From: Neorhodopirellula lusitana
Lineage (GTDB): Bacteria > Planctomycetota > Planctomycetia > Pirellulales > Pirellulaceae
Direction of reading: 5' to 3'
Length of the DNA stretch: 64,000 nt
Assembly (NCBI RefSeq): GCF_900182915.1
Contig: NZ_FXUG01000001.1
Span: 1,302,001 to 1,366,000 of the forward strand
Shown: in pieces, positions 44,568 to 53,870 of the stretch
Numbering within the stretch: the first letter of the stretch is position 1
Layout of the letters: each line of letters opens with the position of its first letter
The notes under the pieces: generated by a model
Seen by the model: only the letters and a program-made list of their open reading frames with translations
Told to the model about the DNA's origin: nothing
Database searches by the model: none
Position numbers and translations under genes: made by a program

Positions 44568-45244
44568 GTCCTGTTTTGAAAGCTATCGTGCGACGTGGAT
44601 TGCAGTTGCACCTACCGGTGAATCGCCTCACGAAGCCAGTGTTTGCGGTTCTCTATCGGTTGCACGTCTTGGTTCGTGAAACGTGGTTGTGGACGCAGCG
44701 GGTGATGTGGGCGGAACCGCTTTTTCGCAGTCAGTGTGAGCGTGTCGGAACGCGTTTCGAAATGGAACAGCTTCCGTACATGGTGGGGCGAGGGTGTATT
44801 CGCATTGGCAGCGGGGTTCGCTTGTCGGGCAAGCCGTCGATCGCGTTCAGTTCCAAGCATGGTGGTGCCGTGCTTGAGATCGGCGACCAGACATTCATAG
44901 GGCACAATTGCTCGATTGCTGTTGCCAAGGCTGTTTCGATTGGCAGGGACTGTTTGATCGCCGGCGGAGTCCGGATTGCTGATTTTGATGGGCATCCGCT
45001 TGATGCCGAGGAACGCCGGAAAGGACTGCCCACACCAATCGAAGCCGTTCATCCGGTTTCCATTGGGGATGATGTTTGGATTGGTCAGGGAGCATTGGTT
45101 TTGAAGGGCGTCCGGATTGGGAATCGCTCCGTCATTGGTGCTAGAGCAGTGGTCACTCGGGATGTACCGGACGATTGTGTCGTGGCGGGGAATCCTGCCC
45201 GAGTGGTGAAGTCCATTTCCTATCCATTGAGGAATGCTAGCTAG
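44564..45244 (+). CDS. Hexapeptide-repeat acyltransferase
   Basis: 226 residues. Left-handed beta-helix repeats from about residue 80 to the end, with the LbH acetyltransferase pattern IADFDGHPLD, VSIGDDVWIGQGALVLKGV and GNRSVIGARAVVTRDVPDDCVVAGNPARVVK. It probably O- or N-acetylates a sugar of the repeat unit. Its start overlaps the upstream glycosyltransferase stop by 4 bp. Confidence 0.88.
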   Translation: MSPVLKAIVRRGLQLHLPVNRLTKPVFAVLYRLHVLVRETWLWTQRVMWAEPLFRSQCERVGTRFEMEQLPYMVGRGCIRIGSGVRLSGKPSIAFSSKHGGAVLEIGDQTFIGHNCSIAVAKAVSIGRDCLIAGGVRIADFDGHPLDAEERRKGLPTPIEAVHPVSIGDDVWIGQGALVLKGVRIGNRSVIGARAVVTRDVPDDCVVAGNPARVVKSISYPLRNAS

Positions 45245-45253
45245 TAATCACCT

Positions 45254-46399
45254 GTGTTGACTCAAATTGCATCTGCCGAACATCGAAAACAGGGATCAAC
45301 CACGCGATCACGTGTGCGCCGAGTCATGCATGTGTCATTGGGGACCCATGTCGGTGGCATGGAAAAGTTGCTTGTTGAGTTCGCCCGGTATACGGATCGA
45401 GACCGTTTTGAGTTGACCTTCGTGTCGCTTCAGGAACGGGGTGATGTTGCGAGGGAACTCGAACAGCAAGGCTGTTCGGTGATCGATTTCCATAAGCGAG
45501 ATGGTTTGTCTCCCGGGTTGGTGTTGAGGTTGGCGAACCAGTTCCGCGAATTACGCGTCGATGTGGTGCATACTCACAACACCGCCGCGATGTTCTATGG
45601 CGTGCCGGCCGCGAAACTGTCGGGTGTGAAAACCGTGATCCACACGCGGCACGGCCAACGACTGGGTGCGACGAAGCGTCAGACGGCGGTCTTCCGATGG
45701 TTGGCCAAAGGATGCAATCAAGTTGTGAGTGTGTGTGAAGATGGGGCTCGATTGACGATCGACGAAGGCGTTGACTCGCGGTTGGTGGCCACGATTTGCA
45801 ACGGTGTTGATCTGTCGCGTTTTGAATTTGCCGGTCCACGTTCCAATGGCTCTTGCTTGAATGGTCCTGTGACCATGGTGGCGAGGTTGAGTGCGGAGAA
45901 AGACGTGCCGACTTTGATCCGTGCAATGGAATTGGCGATCCGCTCAGCGGAAGGACTGAAGTTGCGAATCATTGGGGATGGTCCCGAGCGTGTATCCTTG
46001 GAATCCTTGGTCAAGTCGCTGGGAATGCAGAACGCTGTCGAGTTCATGGGCCAGCGAAATGACGTGGCTGCGTTGTTGGCTGAGGCATCGGTGTTTGTTC
46101 TGCCTTCGTTGTCGGAGGGAATCTCGCTGACTTTGTTGGAAGCGATGGCGAGAGGCTTGCCGGTGGTGGCTACCGATGTGGGTGGAACACCGGAAGTGGT
46201 GATTGACGGGGGAACGGGATTTCTGGTGCCGGCGGGCGATGTCGCTTCGATGGCGGACGCGTTGGTCGAGTTGCATCAAAATACGGGTGCCGCAGTCGAG
46301 ATGGGCCGCCAGGGCCGGAAGCGTGTGGAGCAACACTTCACGATCCAGCGCATGGTTCGTGACTACGAGCGACTCTACCGTTCGGAGACGACGCTATGA
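45254..46399 (+). CDS. Glycosyltransferase family 4
   Basis: 381 residues from a GTG at 45254; an ATG at 45327 (MHVSLGTHVGGMEKLLVEFA) would give a more standard GT4 N-terminus. The donor site reads SVFVLPSLSEGISLTLLEAMARGLPVVATDVGGTPEV, with the EX7E pair. It is cytoplasmic or membrane-peripheral and overlaps the CapK-like gene by 4 bp. Confidence 0.9.
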   Translation: MLTQIASAEHRKQGSTTRSRVRRVMHVSLGTHVGGMEKLLVEFARYTDRDRFELTFVSLQERGDVARELEQQGCSVIDFHKRDGLSPGLVLRLANQFRELRVDVVHTHNTAAMFYGVPAAKLSGVKTVIHTRHGQRLGATKRQTAVFRWLAKGCNQVVSVCEDGARLTIDEGVDSRLVATICNGVDLSRFEFAGPRSNGSCLNGPVTMVARLSAEKDVPTLIRAMELAIRSAEGLKLRIIGDGPERVSLESLVKSLGMQNAVEFMGQRNDVAALLAEASVFVLPSLSEGISLTLLEAMARGLPVVATDVGGTPEVVIDGGTGFLVPAGDVASMADALVELHQNTGAAVEMGRQGRKRVEQHFTIQRMVRDYERLYRSETTL

Positions 46400-47832
46400 G
46401 TTCAGACGTGCGATGTCAAGCTGCGACGTACTCGCCTAGCCTGGTTGAACGTTTCTATCGGGGAATTGTTTTGCCAGGTTTTGATTCGGTCGTGAAGGGC
46501 CGCAAAACCTTCCAGTTTGCTGATGAGCTTAACCAATCGCAGTGGTGGCCGGTTGAGAAGATCGAGGAACTGCAGTCTCGACGTTTGAGTTCTTTGATTG
46601 AGTTTTGTTGGCAACACTCGTGTCATTACCGGGACGCGTGGACGCAGGCTGGTTTGAAGGCTTCCGACATCGACAGTGCGGGTGATCTGTCAAAGTTGCC
46701 GCTGACTACGCGTGAGACGATGCGTGACCATGCTTCTCGAATTCGTACGTGGTTGCATGGGCAGGCGAGCGTTGTGAAGTCGACAGGTGGATCGAGCGGG
46801 AGTCCGCTGCGATTTACGATCGATACCGAGGCCAATGACCGCCGGGTTGCTGCGGCATTGCGAGGGTATGCGATGGCGGGCGGTGGACCAGGAACGAAGC
46901 AGGTCCATCTTTGGGGCGGAGCGATTGGGGACCAGGGGCCGTTGCGTGCGGCGAAAGAATATGTCTATTCGCGTTGGCTGAATCGGCGAGTGATGCTGGA
47001 CAGCTTTGGTCTATGCGATTCCAACGCGGAACGATTTGTCAGGCAGATCAATCGACATCGGCCCGATGTCTTGGTCGCGTATACCAATCCGATCGACACG
47101 TTGTCACGGATCGTGCTAGAGCGAGACCTGAGCGTTCATCAACCACGCGCCATTATCACCGGTGCGGAGAAGTTGCACGTTCATCAGAGGCAACGCATTG
47201 AAGAAGCGTTTGGGGCCCCTGTTTTTGAAACGTATGGATCCCGTGAGTTCACGTTGATTGGTGCGGAGTGTTCGGAGCATGCTGGGTTGCACTTGACCAG
47301 CGAGAATTTGATCGTCGAAGTGGTTGATGAGGATGGACGACCGACACCGGAGGGTGAGGAAGGCGACATTGCCGTGACGGACTTGTGGAACCGTTCGACG
47401 CCGTTCGTACGTTACTTGATCGGTGACCGGGCGGTTGCGGGTTTGGAACGTTGTCCGTGTGGGCGAGGTCTACCGCTATTGCGCAAGGTGGTCGGTCGTC
47501 AGTTGGACATGCTCCCAACGTTGGATGGTCGTCGATTGCCCGGTGAGTTTTTCCCGCATTTGATTAAGGATTTCGTTTCCATACGGCAGTTCCAGGTGGT
47601 GCAGCGAACCATTGATGAAGTGGTTTTGAAGGTGATCGTTGATCAACGTTGGTCGAGCGAGCAGGCTGATCGACTACACGCGTTGGTAAGTGAGGGCGTT
47701 GGGCGGACCACGCGATTGCGGATTGAAGAAGTTGCCGCGATTCCGGTGACAAAGCAGGGGAAACATCGTGTCGTCGTTAGCCATGTTGTCGAGCGATCGA
47801 TTCCGCAGGTATCCCGAGCGGAGGTCGCATGA
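46396..47832 (+). CDS. CapK/PaaK-like adenylate-forming enzyme
   Basis: 478 residues. The ATP-binding loop KSTGGSSGSPLRF (about 136-148), VFETYGSREF and NRSTPFVRYLIGDRA define the phenylacetate-CoA-ligase-like family that includes CapK of capsule clusters. The small C-terminal domain ends with a VTKQGKHRVV segment. In such clusters it may activate an acyl or aromatic acid for transfer to the glycan; the substrate is unknown. It overlaps both neighbours by 4 bp. Confidence 0.88.
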   Translation: MSSDVRCQAATYSPSLVERFYRGIVLPGFDSVVKGRKTFQFADELNQSQWWPVEKIEELQSRRLSSLIEFCWQHSCHYRDAWTQAGLKASDIDSAGDLSKLPLTTRETMRDHASRIRTWLHGQASVVKSTGGSSGSPLRFTIDTEANDRRVAAALRGYAMAGGGPGTKQVHLWGGAIGDQGPLRAAKEYVYSRWLNRRVMLDSFGLCDSNAERFVRQINRHRPDVLVAYTNPIDTLSRIVLERDLSVHQPRAIITGAEKLHVHQRQRIEEAFGAPVFETYGSREFTLIGAECSEHAGLHLTSENLIVEVVDEDGRPTPEGEEGDIAVTDLWNRSTPFVRYLIGDRAVAGLERCPCGRGLPLLRKVVGRQLDMLPTLDGRRLPGEFFPHLIKDFVSIRQFQVVQRTIDEVVLKVIVDQRWSSEQADRLHALVSEGVGRTTRLRIEEVAAIPVTKQGKHRVVVSHVVERSIPQVSRAEVA

Positions 47833-48848
47833 TGAAGACTGCTTTGCGAATACTTGCCGGGCTTTATTTGGTCGTGTTGCTGGTTGTCTGGGGTGTGATG
47901 AGCCGCGATGTGGGCGGTAGTTGGCCGGTGACTTTGTTTCTGTTTTCGCCTCGGTGGGTGATGGCGTTGCCTTTGCTCGGTTTGTTGCCTTTGACCGTTT
48001 GGAAGTTGCGTTGGTTTAGCCTGTTCTACCTCGTTCATGTTGTCGTGATGGTGTTTCCGTTATGGGGAGCAACTCTGGGGATCGATGGGGAACGTCGCGA
48101 CGAAGCGTTGCCCGCGATCCGGATTTTGACCTGCAATATTGGCGGCGGGGATACCCGTGCTCCGCAGCTGATTTCGTTAATCAAGTTTCATCGCATTGAT
48201 GTGGTGTTGCTGCAGGAATGCCGAACCGAGATCTCGAACCCACTGTTCGAAGAACTGGGTTGGCACCACCGGCAGGCTGCGAACCTGGCCATCGGTAGTC
48301 CTCATGATTTAGGCGAATTGCGAGTGCTGACGCGGCAGCCTAAGTCCAAGTTCAATGCGGTCGCTGGAATCGCGTGTGACATGGATTGGCGCCCCGGTGT
48401 GAAGGATGCTTCCGAAGGTCGTTTGGTTCAGTTGGTCGGTGTGCATTTTCCGACGTTTCGGCCTGCGTTTGAGCGGGCACGAGATTTTGACGGAACGGCG
48501 TCAGAGACGTTCGAGAAACTGCGTGAACGATACAACGTGATTGTGCAGCGGACAGTGCAGGCAAGTCAGGCACACGCACTCGATTCAGGAATGTCAACCT
48601 TGGTAGCCGGCGACTTTAACGTTCCGGTCGATAGTGATTTTTATCGCAGACACTGGAGTTCGCAACAGAATGCCTTGTCGATAGCCGGTAGTGGATTGAA
48701 TCACACGAAGTTCACTCGGTTCCATGGTATTCGGATTGATCACGTTTTAGCGGACTCGCAGTGGGAAGTCGTGTCGGCTGAGGTCGGCCCTGATTTAGGT
48801 GGTGATCATTGCCCCGTTATCGCGGAGTTGCAATGCAAATCCTGGTAG
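47829..48848 (+). CDS. Membrane-anchored endonuclease/exonuclease/phosphatase-fold protein
   Basis: 339 residues. Up to three N-terminal helices (about 5-25, 35-55, 60-80) precede an EEP domain with ILTCNIGGGDT, VLLQECR, VAGDFNVPVDSDFY, RIDHVLAD and GGDHCPVIAEL, so the catalytic Asn, Glu, Asp and His are kept. Facing the periplasm, it is unlikely to cut DNA; cleavage of a lipid-linked phosphodiester is more plausible in this operon. It overlaps the next glycosyltransferase start by 16 bp. Confidence 0.85.
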   Translation: MMKTALRILAGLYLVVLLVVWGVMSRDVGGSWPVTLFLFSPRWVMALPLLGLLPLTVWKLRWFSLFYLVHVVVMVFPLWGATLGIDGERRDEALPAIRILTCNIGGGDTRAPQLISLIKFHRIDVVLLQECRTEISNPLFEELGWHHRQAANLAIGSPHDLGELRVLTRQPKSKFNAVAGIACDMDWRPGVKDASEGRLVQLVGVHFPTFRPAFERARDFDGTASETFEKLRERYNVIVQRTVQASQAHALDSGMSTLVAGDFNVPVDSDFYRRHWSSQQNALSIAGSGLNHTKFTRFHGIRIDHVLADSQWEVVSAEVGPDLGGDHCPVIAELQCKSW

Positions 48849-50077
48849 TAACATCTACTTACCCCAGTCCGATCAGGCCACGGCAAGGGGCGTTCAATCG
48901 CGTGATGGTTGACGCCTTGCGCCGCAACCACCGGGTTGCGGTCATCTCGCCAATGCCGTGGACTCAGCTGAGCTGGCGTCAAATGGTGATGGGACAGGCT
49001 GCCCGTGAAGCTGAGTTCGCAACGGCGGACCAGGATGCATTCTTTCCGGTCTCGTATTACCCGCCCAAGATTCTGCGTTCTTTGTATCACCAGTTTTATT
49101 GGCGATCGATGCGGGCATGTTTATCACGGCTGCCCAGTGATTTTCGACCCGATGTGGTGCTTGGCTATTGGTTGCATCCCGATGGGGATGCTGCGGTTCG
49201 ATCTGCCCGACATTTTGATGTGCCAGCGGTTGTGATGTCAGGCGGTACTGATCTGAAGATACTGGCTCAGAACGCAACTCGACGAAAGGCGATCACGGGG
49301 GTCATCGATGCAGCGGATCGGCTGGTCGTGCTGAGTCGCGAACTGGCGTGCCGGGCGGAGAGTTTGGAAGTGAAGTCGAGCAAGATCGATGTTGTATTTC
49401 GAGGTGTTGATCGTGACTGCTTCTCGCCGGGTGATCAGGCGGAGGCACGTTGGAAGTGTGGCTTGGCGGCGGATGAGGTTGTCTTGCTATGGGCTGGGCG
49501 ACTTGAAGCGGTAAAGAATCCCATGATGGTGTTGCGAGCTGCGTTGCGGTGGAAGCAGCATTGGGACGCCGGTTTTCGACTGTTGATCGTTGGTGATGGA
49601 TCTTTGCGGAATAAGCTCGAGGCGGCCTGTGCAGAATTCGGACTTGGCGGGTGCGTTCGATTTGAGGGAAGCCTTTCGCAGGACGAGTTGGCCATCCGAT
49701 ATCGAGCGGCCAACGCGACGGTGTTGACCAGCCATAGCGAGGGAACGCCGAATGTGTTGTTGGAGTCCATTGCTTGCGGGACGCCGTTCGTGGCGACCGA
49801 CGTGGGTGGTGTTGGTGACATCGCAACATCAGGAATCGACTGTTTGGTCGCGGATGATGATGCGGACGGACTAGCAAGGTCAACGATTGAGATGGTGGGG
49901 CGTGGCATTCTTGTTCGTGAGCGTGAGTTTGTTCCCAATGATCTGGACGGGATGGTAGGGCAACTTGAAGAGGTGTTTTGCCGGGCAATGAACTCTAGCG
50001 GTGCGCAGCAGTATGCTCTGAATCGCGTCGCGATCGATGAAGGTCCTGGACCGGTTGCGCGCCGGAGGGCGTCATGA
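48833..50077 (+). CDS. Glycosyltransferase family 4
   Basis: 414 residues from the ATG at 48833, which opens MQILVVTSTYPSPIRPRQGA, a typical GT4 start. The acceptor half contains VVMSGGTDLK and the donor half CVRFEGSLSQDELAIRYRAA and SHSEGTPNVLLESIACGTPFVATDVGG. It overlaps the upstream gene by 16 bp and the downstream gene by 4 bp. Donor sugar unknown. Confidence 0.91.
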   Translation: MQILVVTSTYPSPIRPRQGAFNRVMVDALRRNHRVAVISPMPWTQLSWRQMVMGQAAREAEFATADQDAFFPVSYYPPKILRSLYHQFYWRSMRACLSRLPSDFRPDVVLGYWLHPDGDAAVRSARHFDVPAVVMSGGTDLKILAQNATRRKAITGVIDAADRLVVLSRELACRAESLEVKSSKIDVVFRGVDRDCFSPGDQAEARWKCGLAADEVVLLWAGRLEAVKNPMMVLRAALRWKQHWDAGFRLLIVGDGSLRNKLEAACAEFGLGGCVRFEGSLSQDELAIRYRAANATVLTSHSEGTPNVLLESIACGTPFVATDVGGVGDIATSGIDCLVADDDADGLARSTIEMVGRGILVREREFVPNDLDGMVGQLEEVFCRAMNSSGAQQYALNRVAIDEGPGPVARRRAS

Positions 50078-51465
50078 ATCGGCGAGTTCTGTTTATCAGC
50101 TATGCGTTTCCTCCCACTGGCGGTGGCGGTGTGCAGCGGGCGGTCAAGTTCACAAAGTACTTACCTCAGTTCGGTTGGGAGCCCACGGTGCTAACAGTGG
50201 CGAATCCGTCGGTGCCGGTTCAAGATGACAGCTTGTTGGCGGACGTGAATCCAAACATCCAAATCGTTCGTGCTCGAACATGGGAGCCGGGTTATCGATG
50301 GAAGCGGCGGTTCGCTGGGAGTCGTAAATCGACGAGTGAAGATTCAATTGACGGTTCGCGAACAGCAGTCAACTGGAAACAGTCGTTGAAAGGTTGGACG
50401 CGTGAGCGAGCGATGTTGTGGATGCAGCCGGACCCGCAAGTGCTTTGGAATCGTTCGGCTTTTCGTGTTGCTAGTCGGGTGTTGAAGCGTCAACATCACG
50501 ATGCCGTCTTCGTTACGGGACCGCCCTTCTCGTCGTTCCTGTTGGGATGTGATTTGAAACGCAAGTTTGGCGTGCCGTTAATACTCGACTTTCGTGATGA
50601 ATGGATGCTTGCGTGTCGGTATCTTGATAATCACCAACACTTGGGCGATGTCGCGAGACGCCAGCATGCCATGATGCTGGATGTCTTGGCGAACGCTGAT
50701 GCAGTGATTGCCACGACAAGAGCCAGTGCGGACGAACTGGGGGAGCACTGCCAGCGGGCTGCCAGTGAGGTTGCCAGTGAGGTTGGAGCTGGGAGAGGGG
50801 TGGGGGCAAGCGTTTCATGTATTCATAACGGCTTCGATCCTGGCGATATCCCAGCGAGGTCCGCATGCAAGGCAAACGAATCAAAGCGTTTTCGCCTGGT
50901 CTATACCGGTACGCTTTGGCGATTGACGGACATCGGTCCGTTCGTGGATGCGGTTGTTCGTTTGCATGAACTTCACCCTGAATTGACCGGCCGACTGGAA
51001 CTCGTCTTGGCCGGACGGCGAACTCCGGAACAGGATGCCGTATTGAAGCCACTGGACCGGACACCGGTTTTCTTGTTGCGACACGATTACCTTCCGCACG
51101 AAGAAGCTTTGCAGTTGGCAGCGGATGCCGATGCATTGCTATTGCTATTGTCGGGTGACGAGGGAGCGGAGCGGGTGGTGCCAGCGAAGTTGTTTGAGTA
51201 CTTGGCGTTGAAACTTCCGGTGCTTGCCATTTGTCCCGAAGGCGAGACGAACGAACTGCTATGGAAACATGGGCGAGAGTATGGCTTGCGTGTTGATGAC
51301 GTGGTCGGTGTGGCGAATTGGTTGGCTGAGAAGATTCGAGGCTTGGACGCCGGTCCCGTGGAGTGCGGAGAGCGTGATCTGGAGCCGTTTACTCGTTCGG
51401 CACTGACATCACGATTGTCTGATGTGTTGTCGGGCTGTATGGACGCCGAACAGGAGGTGAGGTGA
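50074..51465 (+). CDS. Glycosyltransferase (GT4-like) with internal repeat insertion
   Basis: 463 residues: RVLFISYAFPPTGGGGVQRAVKF at the N-terminus, FRDEWMLACRY in the acceptor half, and FRLVYTGTLWRLTDIGPFVDAV and VVPAKLFEYLALKLPVLAIC in the donor half. At nucleotides 50761-50784 a 12-bp unit (GCCAGTGAGGTT) is duplicated and followed by a purine-rich tract, adding ASEVASEVGAGRGVGA in frame in a loop. The gene remains open. The stop overlaps the next start by 1 bp. Confidence 0.88.
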   Translation: MNRRVLFISYAFPPTGGGGVQRAVKFTKYLPQFGWEPTVLTVANPSVPVQDDSLLADVNPNIQIVRARTWEPGYRWKRRFAGSRKSTSEDSIDGSRTAVNWKQSLKGWTRERAMLWMQPDPQVLWNRSAFRVASRVLKRQHHDAVFVTGPPFSSFLLGCDLKRKFGVPLILDFRDEWMLACRYLDNHQHLGDVARRQHAMMLDVLANADAVIATTRASADELGEHCQRAASEVASEVGAGRGVGASVSCIHNGFDPGDIPARSACKANESKRFRLVYTGTLWRLTDIGPFVDAVVRLHELHPELTGRLELVLAGRRTPEQDAVLKPLDRTPVFLLRHDYLPHEEALQLAADADALLLLLSGDEGAERVVPAKLFEYLALKLPVLAICPEGETNELLWKHGREYGLRVDDVVGVANWLAEKIRGLDAGPVECGERDLEPFTRSALTSRLSDVLSGCMDAEQEVR

Positions 51466-52751
51466 TGGTTGCTTGGACCGCGTTTTTGCTGTGGGGCTCG
51501 CTTTTTGCGTTGGCATACACCTACGTGGGGTATCCTGTGTTGGTATGGTGCCTGGTTCGGTTGAAAGGCAACGTACCGCAAGCGGAGGTCCTGGATCGGG
51601 ATTATTTGCCCAAGGTGACCGTGTTAATCGCGGCCTACAATGCTGAACACCATGTTAGGTCTCGGATTGAAAACTTGTTTGCGAGTGACTATCCGGCTGA
51701 TCGCTTACGGGTCGTGATCGCGTCGGATGGCAGTGACGATGCAACGGTGGATGGGGTTCGGTCGATCGACGATCCCCGAGTGACCTGCTTTGCGTTTCAA
51801 AAGCGGCGAGGCAAAGCAAGGACCTTGGTGCATGCAGTCGAGCGACTCGGGAATCGGTCTGCGGATGAGGTCTTGTTGTTCACCGACGTGACGACCCGTT
51901 TCGCATCCGATGCTGTGTTGCATCTGGCGTCCAATTTTCAGGATCCCGCCGTTGGATTAGTCAGCGGGCATGTGACGATCACGGACCCGGAAGGTCAACC
52001 GTCTGAATCGCTGTATTGGAAATGTGAAATGATGGTCCGCCGCTGCGAGGCTCGGCTAGGGATCATGTTGGGCGCGAGCGGTGCTATCTATGCGATGCGG
52101 TTCCCACTCTTTGTGGCACCGACTTCGGCTGTCATCAATGACGACATGGTCTTTCCAACGTTGGTGCGTTTGCGTCACGGAGTGAACGTCAAACTTGATG
52201 AAAACGCTCGTGCTTTCGCCATCGGTGGTGGGACTTTAGGGGCGGAGTTTCATCGGCGACGTCGGATTGGTGTCGGTGCGGTGCAGTGCTTGTTTACTTT
52301 GAAAGAGCTGTTTCATCCGAAGCATGGCGTTCAGCTGTGGGCGTTCACTTCGCATAAGTTGCTCCGTTGGGCCAGTCCGCTGTTTTTGATTGTTGCAGCT
52401 GTTGCTAACGTGCTGATTCACTTGGAAGGTGTCTATCAGGTAACGGCGGCTTTACAGATTGGGGCTTACGGACTGGCGGTGCTTGGTGTGTTTTTGACTG
52501 GGCATGGGGTTGCGGTTCGTCTGTCACGTGCTGCGACATCATTCGTGGTGATGAATGCGGCCTTGGCTGCCGGGATCTTGCAGTGGGTGTTGAATCCGGC
52601 CTGTGTCGTGTGGACGCCAACGCATCGCCCTGTTGTTGGGCGAGAAGGGCTTCCGATTGAATCTGCGATTAGCCTGGACTTTGTTGAAAGTCGGACACGT
52701 AAATCCAATCCGGTAGACATACTGACTGAATTGCCTCGGAAGGCGAGTTAG
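51465..52751 (+). CDS. Membrane glycosyltransferase family 2
   Basis: 428 residues from the ATG at 51465, with GGAGGTGAGG upstream as a strong RBS. One N-terminal helix (about 4-28) precedes a GT2 domain (VTVLIAAYNAEHHVRSRIEN, VIASDGSDD, LLFTDVTTRF, GASGAIYAMR and a RRRIGVGAVQ motif replacing QxxRW), followed by three or four C-terminal helices. This is the layout of processive membrane GT2 enzymes, although no PilZ domain is present. Confidence 0.9.
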   Translation: MVAWTAFLLWGSLFALAYTYVGYPVLVWCLVRLKGNVPQAEVLDRDYLPKVTVLIAAYNAEHHVRSRIENLFASDYPADRLRVVIASDGSDDATVDGVRSIDDPRVTCFAFQKRRGKARTLVHAVERLGNRSADEVLLFTDVTTRFASDAVLHLASNFQDPAVGLVSGHVTITDPEGQPSESLYWKCEMMVRRCEARLGIMLGASGAIYAMRFPLFVAPTSAVINDDMVFPTLVRLRHGVNVKLDENARAFAIGGGTLGAEFHRRRRIGVGAVQCLFTLKELFHPKHGVQLWAFTSHKLLRWASPLFLIVAAVANVLIHLEGVYQVTAALQIGAYGLAVLGVFLTGHGVAVRLSRAATSFVVMNAALAAGILQWVLNPACVVWTPTHRPVVGREGLPIESAISLDFVESRTRKSNPVDILTELPRKAS

Positions 52752-52755
52752 CACG

Positions 52756-53817
52756 ATGCCCACGATTAAAGGCATGTCTGGGGCGACGTTCGCTCGCGCG
52801 TGTTGGGCGGGTCTGCGTCCGGTGCCACGGTTGAGGCACTTGTTTGTTTGTGTCGCCGACCACTTCGAACCGGAGTGGAATGGAGCTTCAGAATTATTGA
52901 AGCGGGAGCGGGTTGCACGCTGGACCGATGGCTACGCTCGTTCGGTGGCAGGCGTGGCGGATTCGCGGGGAAGATCGCCGCAGCATACGTTTTTCTATCC
53001 GATGGAATGCTATCAGCCTGAATTGGTCGAGCCGCTTGCGGAGTTGACTCGACAAGGTTTGGGTGATGTGGAAGTCCACTTGCATCATGACAATGATTCA
53101 AGTGAAGGTTTGAGGTCTTTCTTGCTGACTGCCGCCACGACTTTAAGCGACAAGCATGGCTTGCTAACACGGGATTCCAACGGCCTGCTTCGCTACGGAT
53201 TCATTCACGGCAATTGGGCACTGGATAACTCGCATCCGGACGGATGTTGGTGTGGCGTGAATGACGAGTTGACGGTGCTTCGTGAGACGGGCTGCTATGC
53301 CGATTTCACGATGCCAGCCGCACCGCATCCTGCACAGACACGGACCATCAATTCGATCTATGACGCGGTGGATGATCCCAATGCTCCCAAGTCACATGAC
53401 GTTGGGTATCACCTGACCATTGGCTGTGACCGACCGGCGGATGGCTTGATGATGATTCAGGGGCCCCTGGTGATTGCTCGGAAGGGCTGGTGTCAGAAAC
53501 CGAAGATTGAAAACGGCGACCTTACCGGATCCCAGCCTCCGTCGACAACTCGCATCCATGACTGGCTGCGGGCCGGTGTCAAGGTTCGCGGCCGTTCAGA
53601 TTGGCTGTTCGTCAAGTTGCACACGCATGGTGCGCAAGAAGCCAATACGGCAGTCTTGCTTGGGGACGCTATGCGAGAGATGCACAATGGGCTAGCGGCA
53701 AGCAGCCAGCGGCGCGGGTATGCTTACCACTACGTCACCGCTCGAGAGATGGCCCAGCTTGCTGTGCAGGCACAGCGTGGTTTGGTCGATCCCGACTTCG
53801 AATCACTCACCTGGTAG
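52756..53817 (+). CDS. Polysaccharide-deacetylase-like protein, unknown subfamily
   Basis: 353 residues, no signal peptide. VCVADHFEPEWNG, VEVHLHHDNDSSEGL, FIHGNWALDNSHPDGCWCG and ETGCYADFTMPAAPH recall the metal and active-site motifs of carbohydrate esterase 4-like folds, and LFVKLHTHGAQE near the C-terminus adds a further histidine pair. I can only assign it to that broad fold with moderate confidence. It is the last gene of the + strand run, 4 bp after a membrane GT2. Confidence 0.68.
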   Translation: MPTIKGMSGATFARACWAGLRPVPRLRHLFVCVADHFEPEWNGASELLKRERVARWTDGYARSVAGVADSRGRSPQHTFFYPMECYQPELVEPLAELTRQGLGDVEVHLHHDNDSSEGLRSFLLTAATTLSDKHGLLTRDSNGLLRYGFIHGNWALDNSHPDGCWCGVNDELTVLRETGCYADFTMPAAPHPAQTRTINSIYDAVDDPNAPKSHDVGYHLTIGCDRPADGLMMIQGPLVIARKGWCQKPKIENGDLTGSQPPSTTRIHDWLRAGVKVRGRSDWLFVKLHTHGAQEANTAVLLGDAMREMHNGLAASSQRRGYAYHYVTAREMAQLAVQAQRGLVDPDFESLTW

Positions 53818-53870
53818 CCGTGTTTTTTGAGAGGCACGCGGGAACGAAGCGTTTGAGTGTTAGCTGGACA

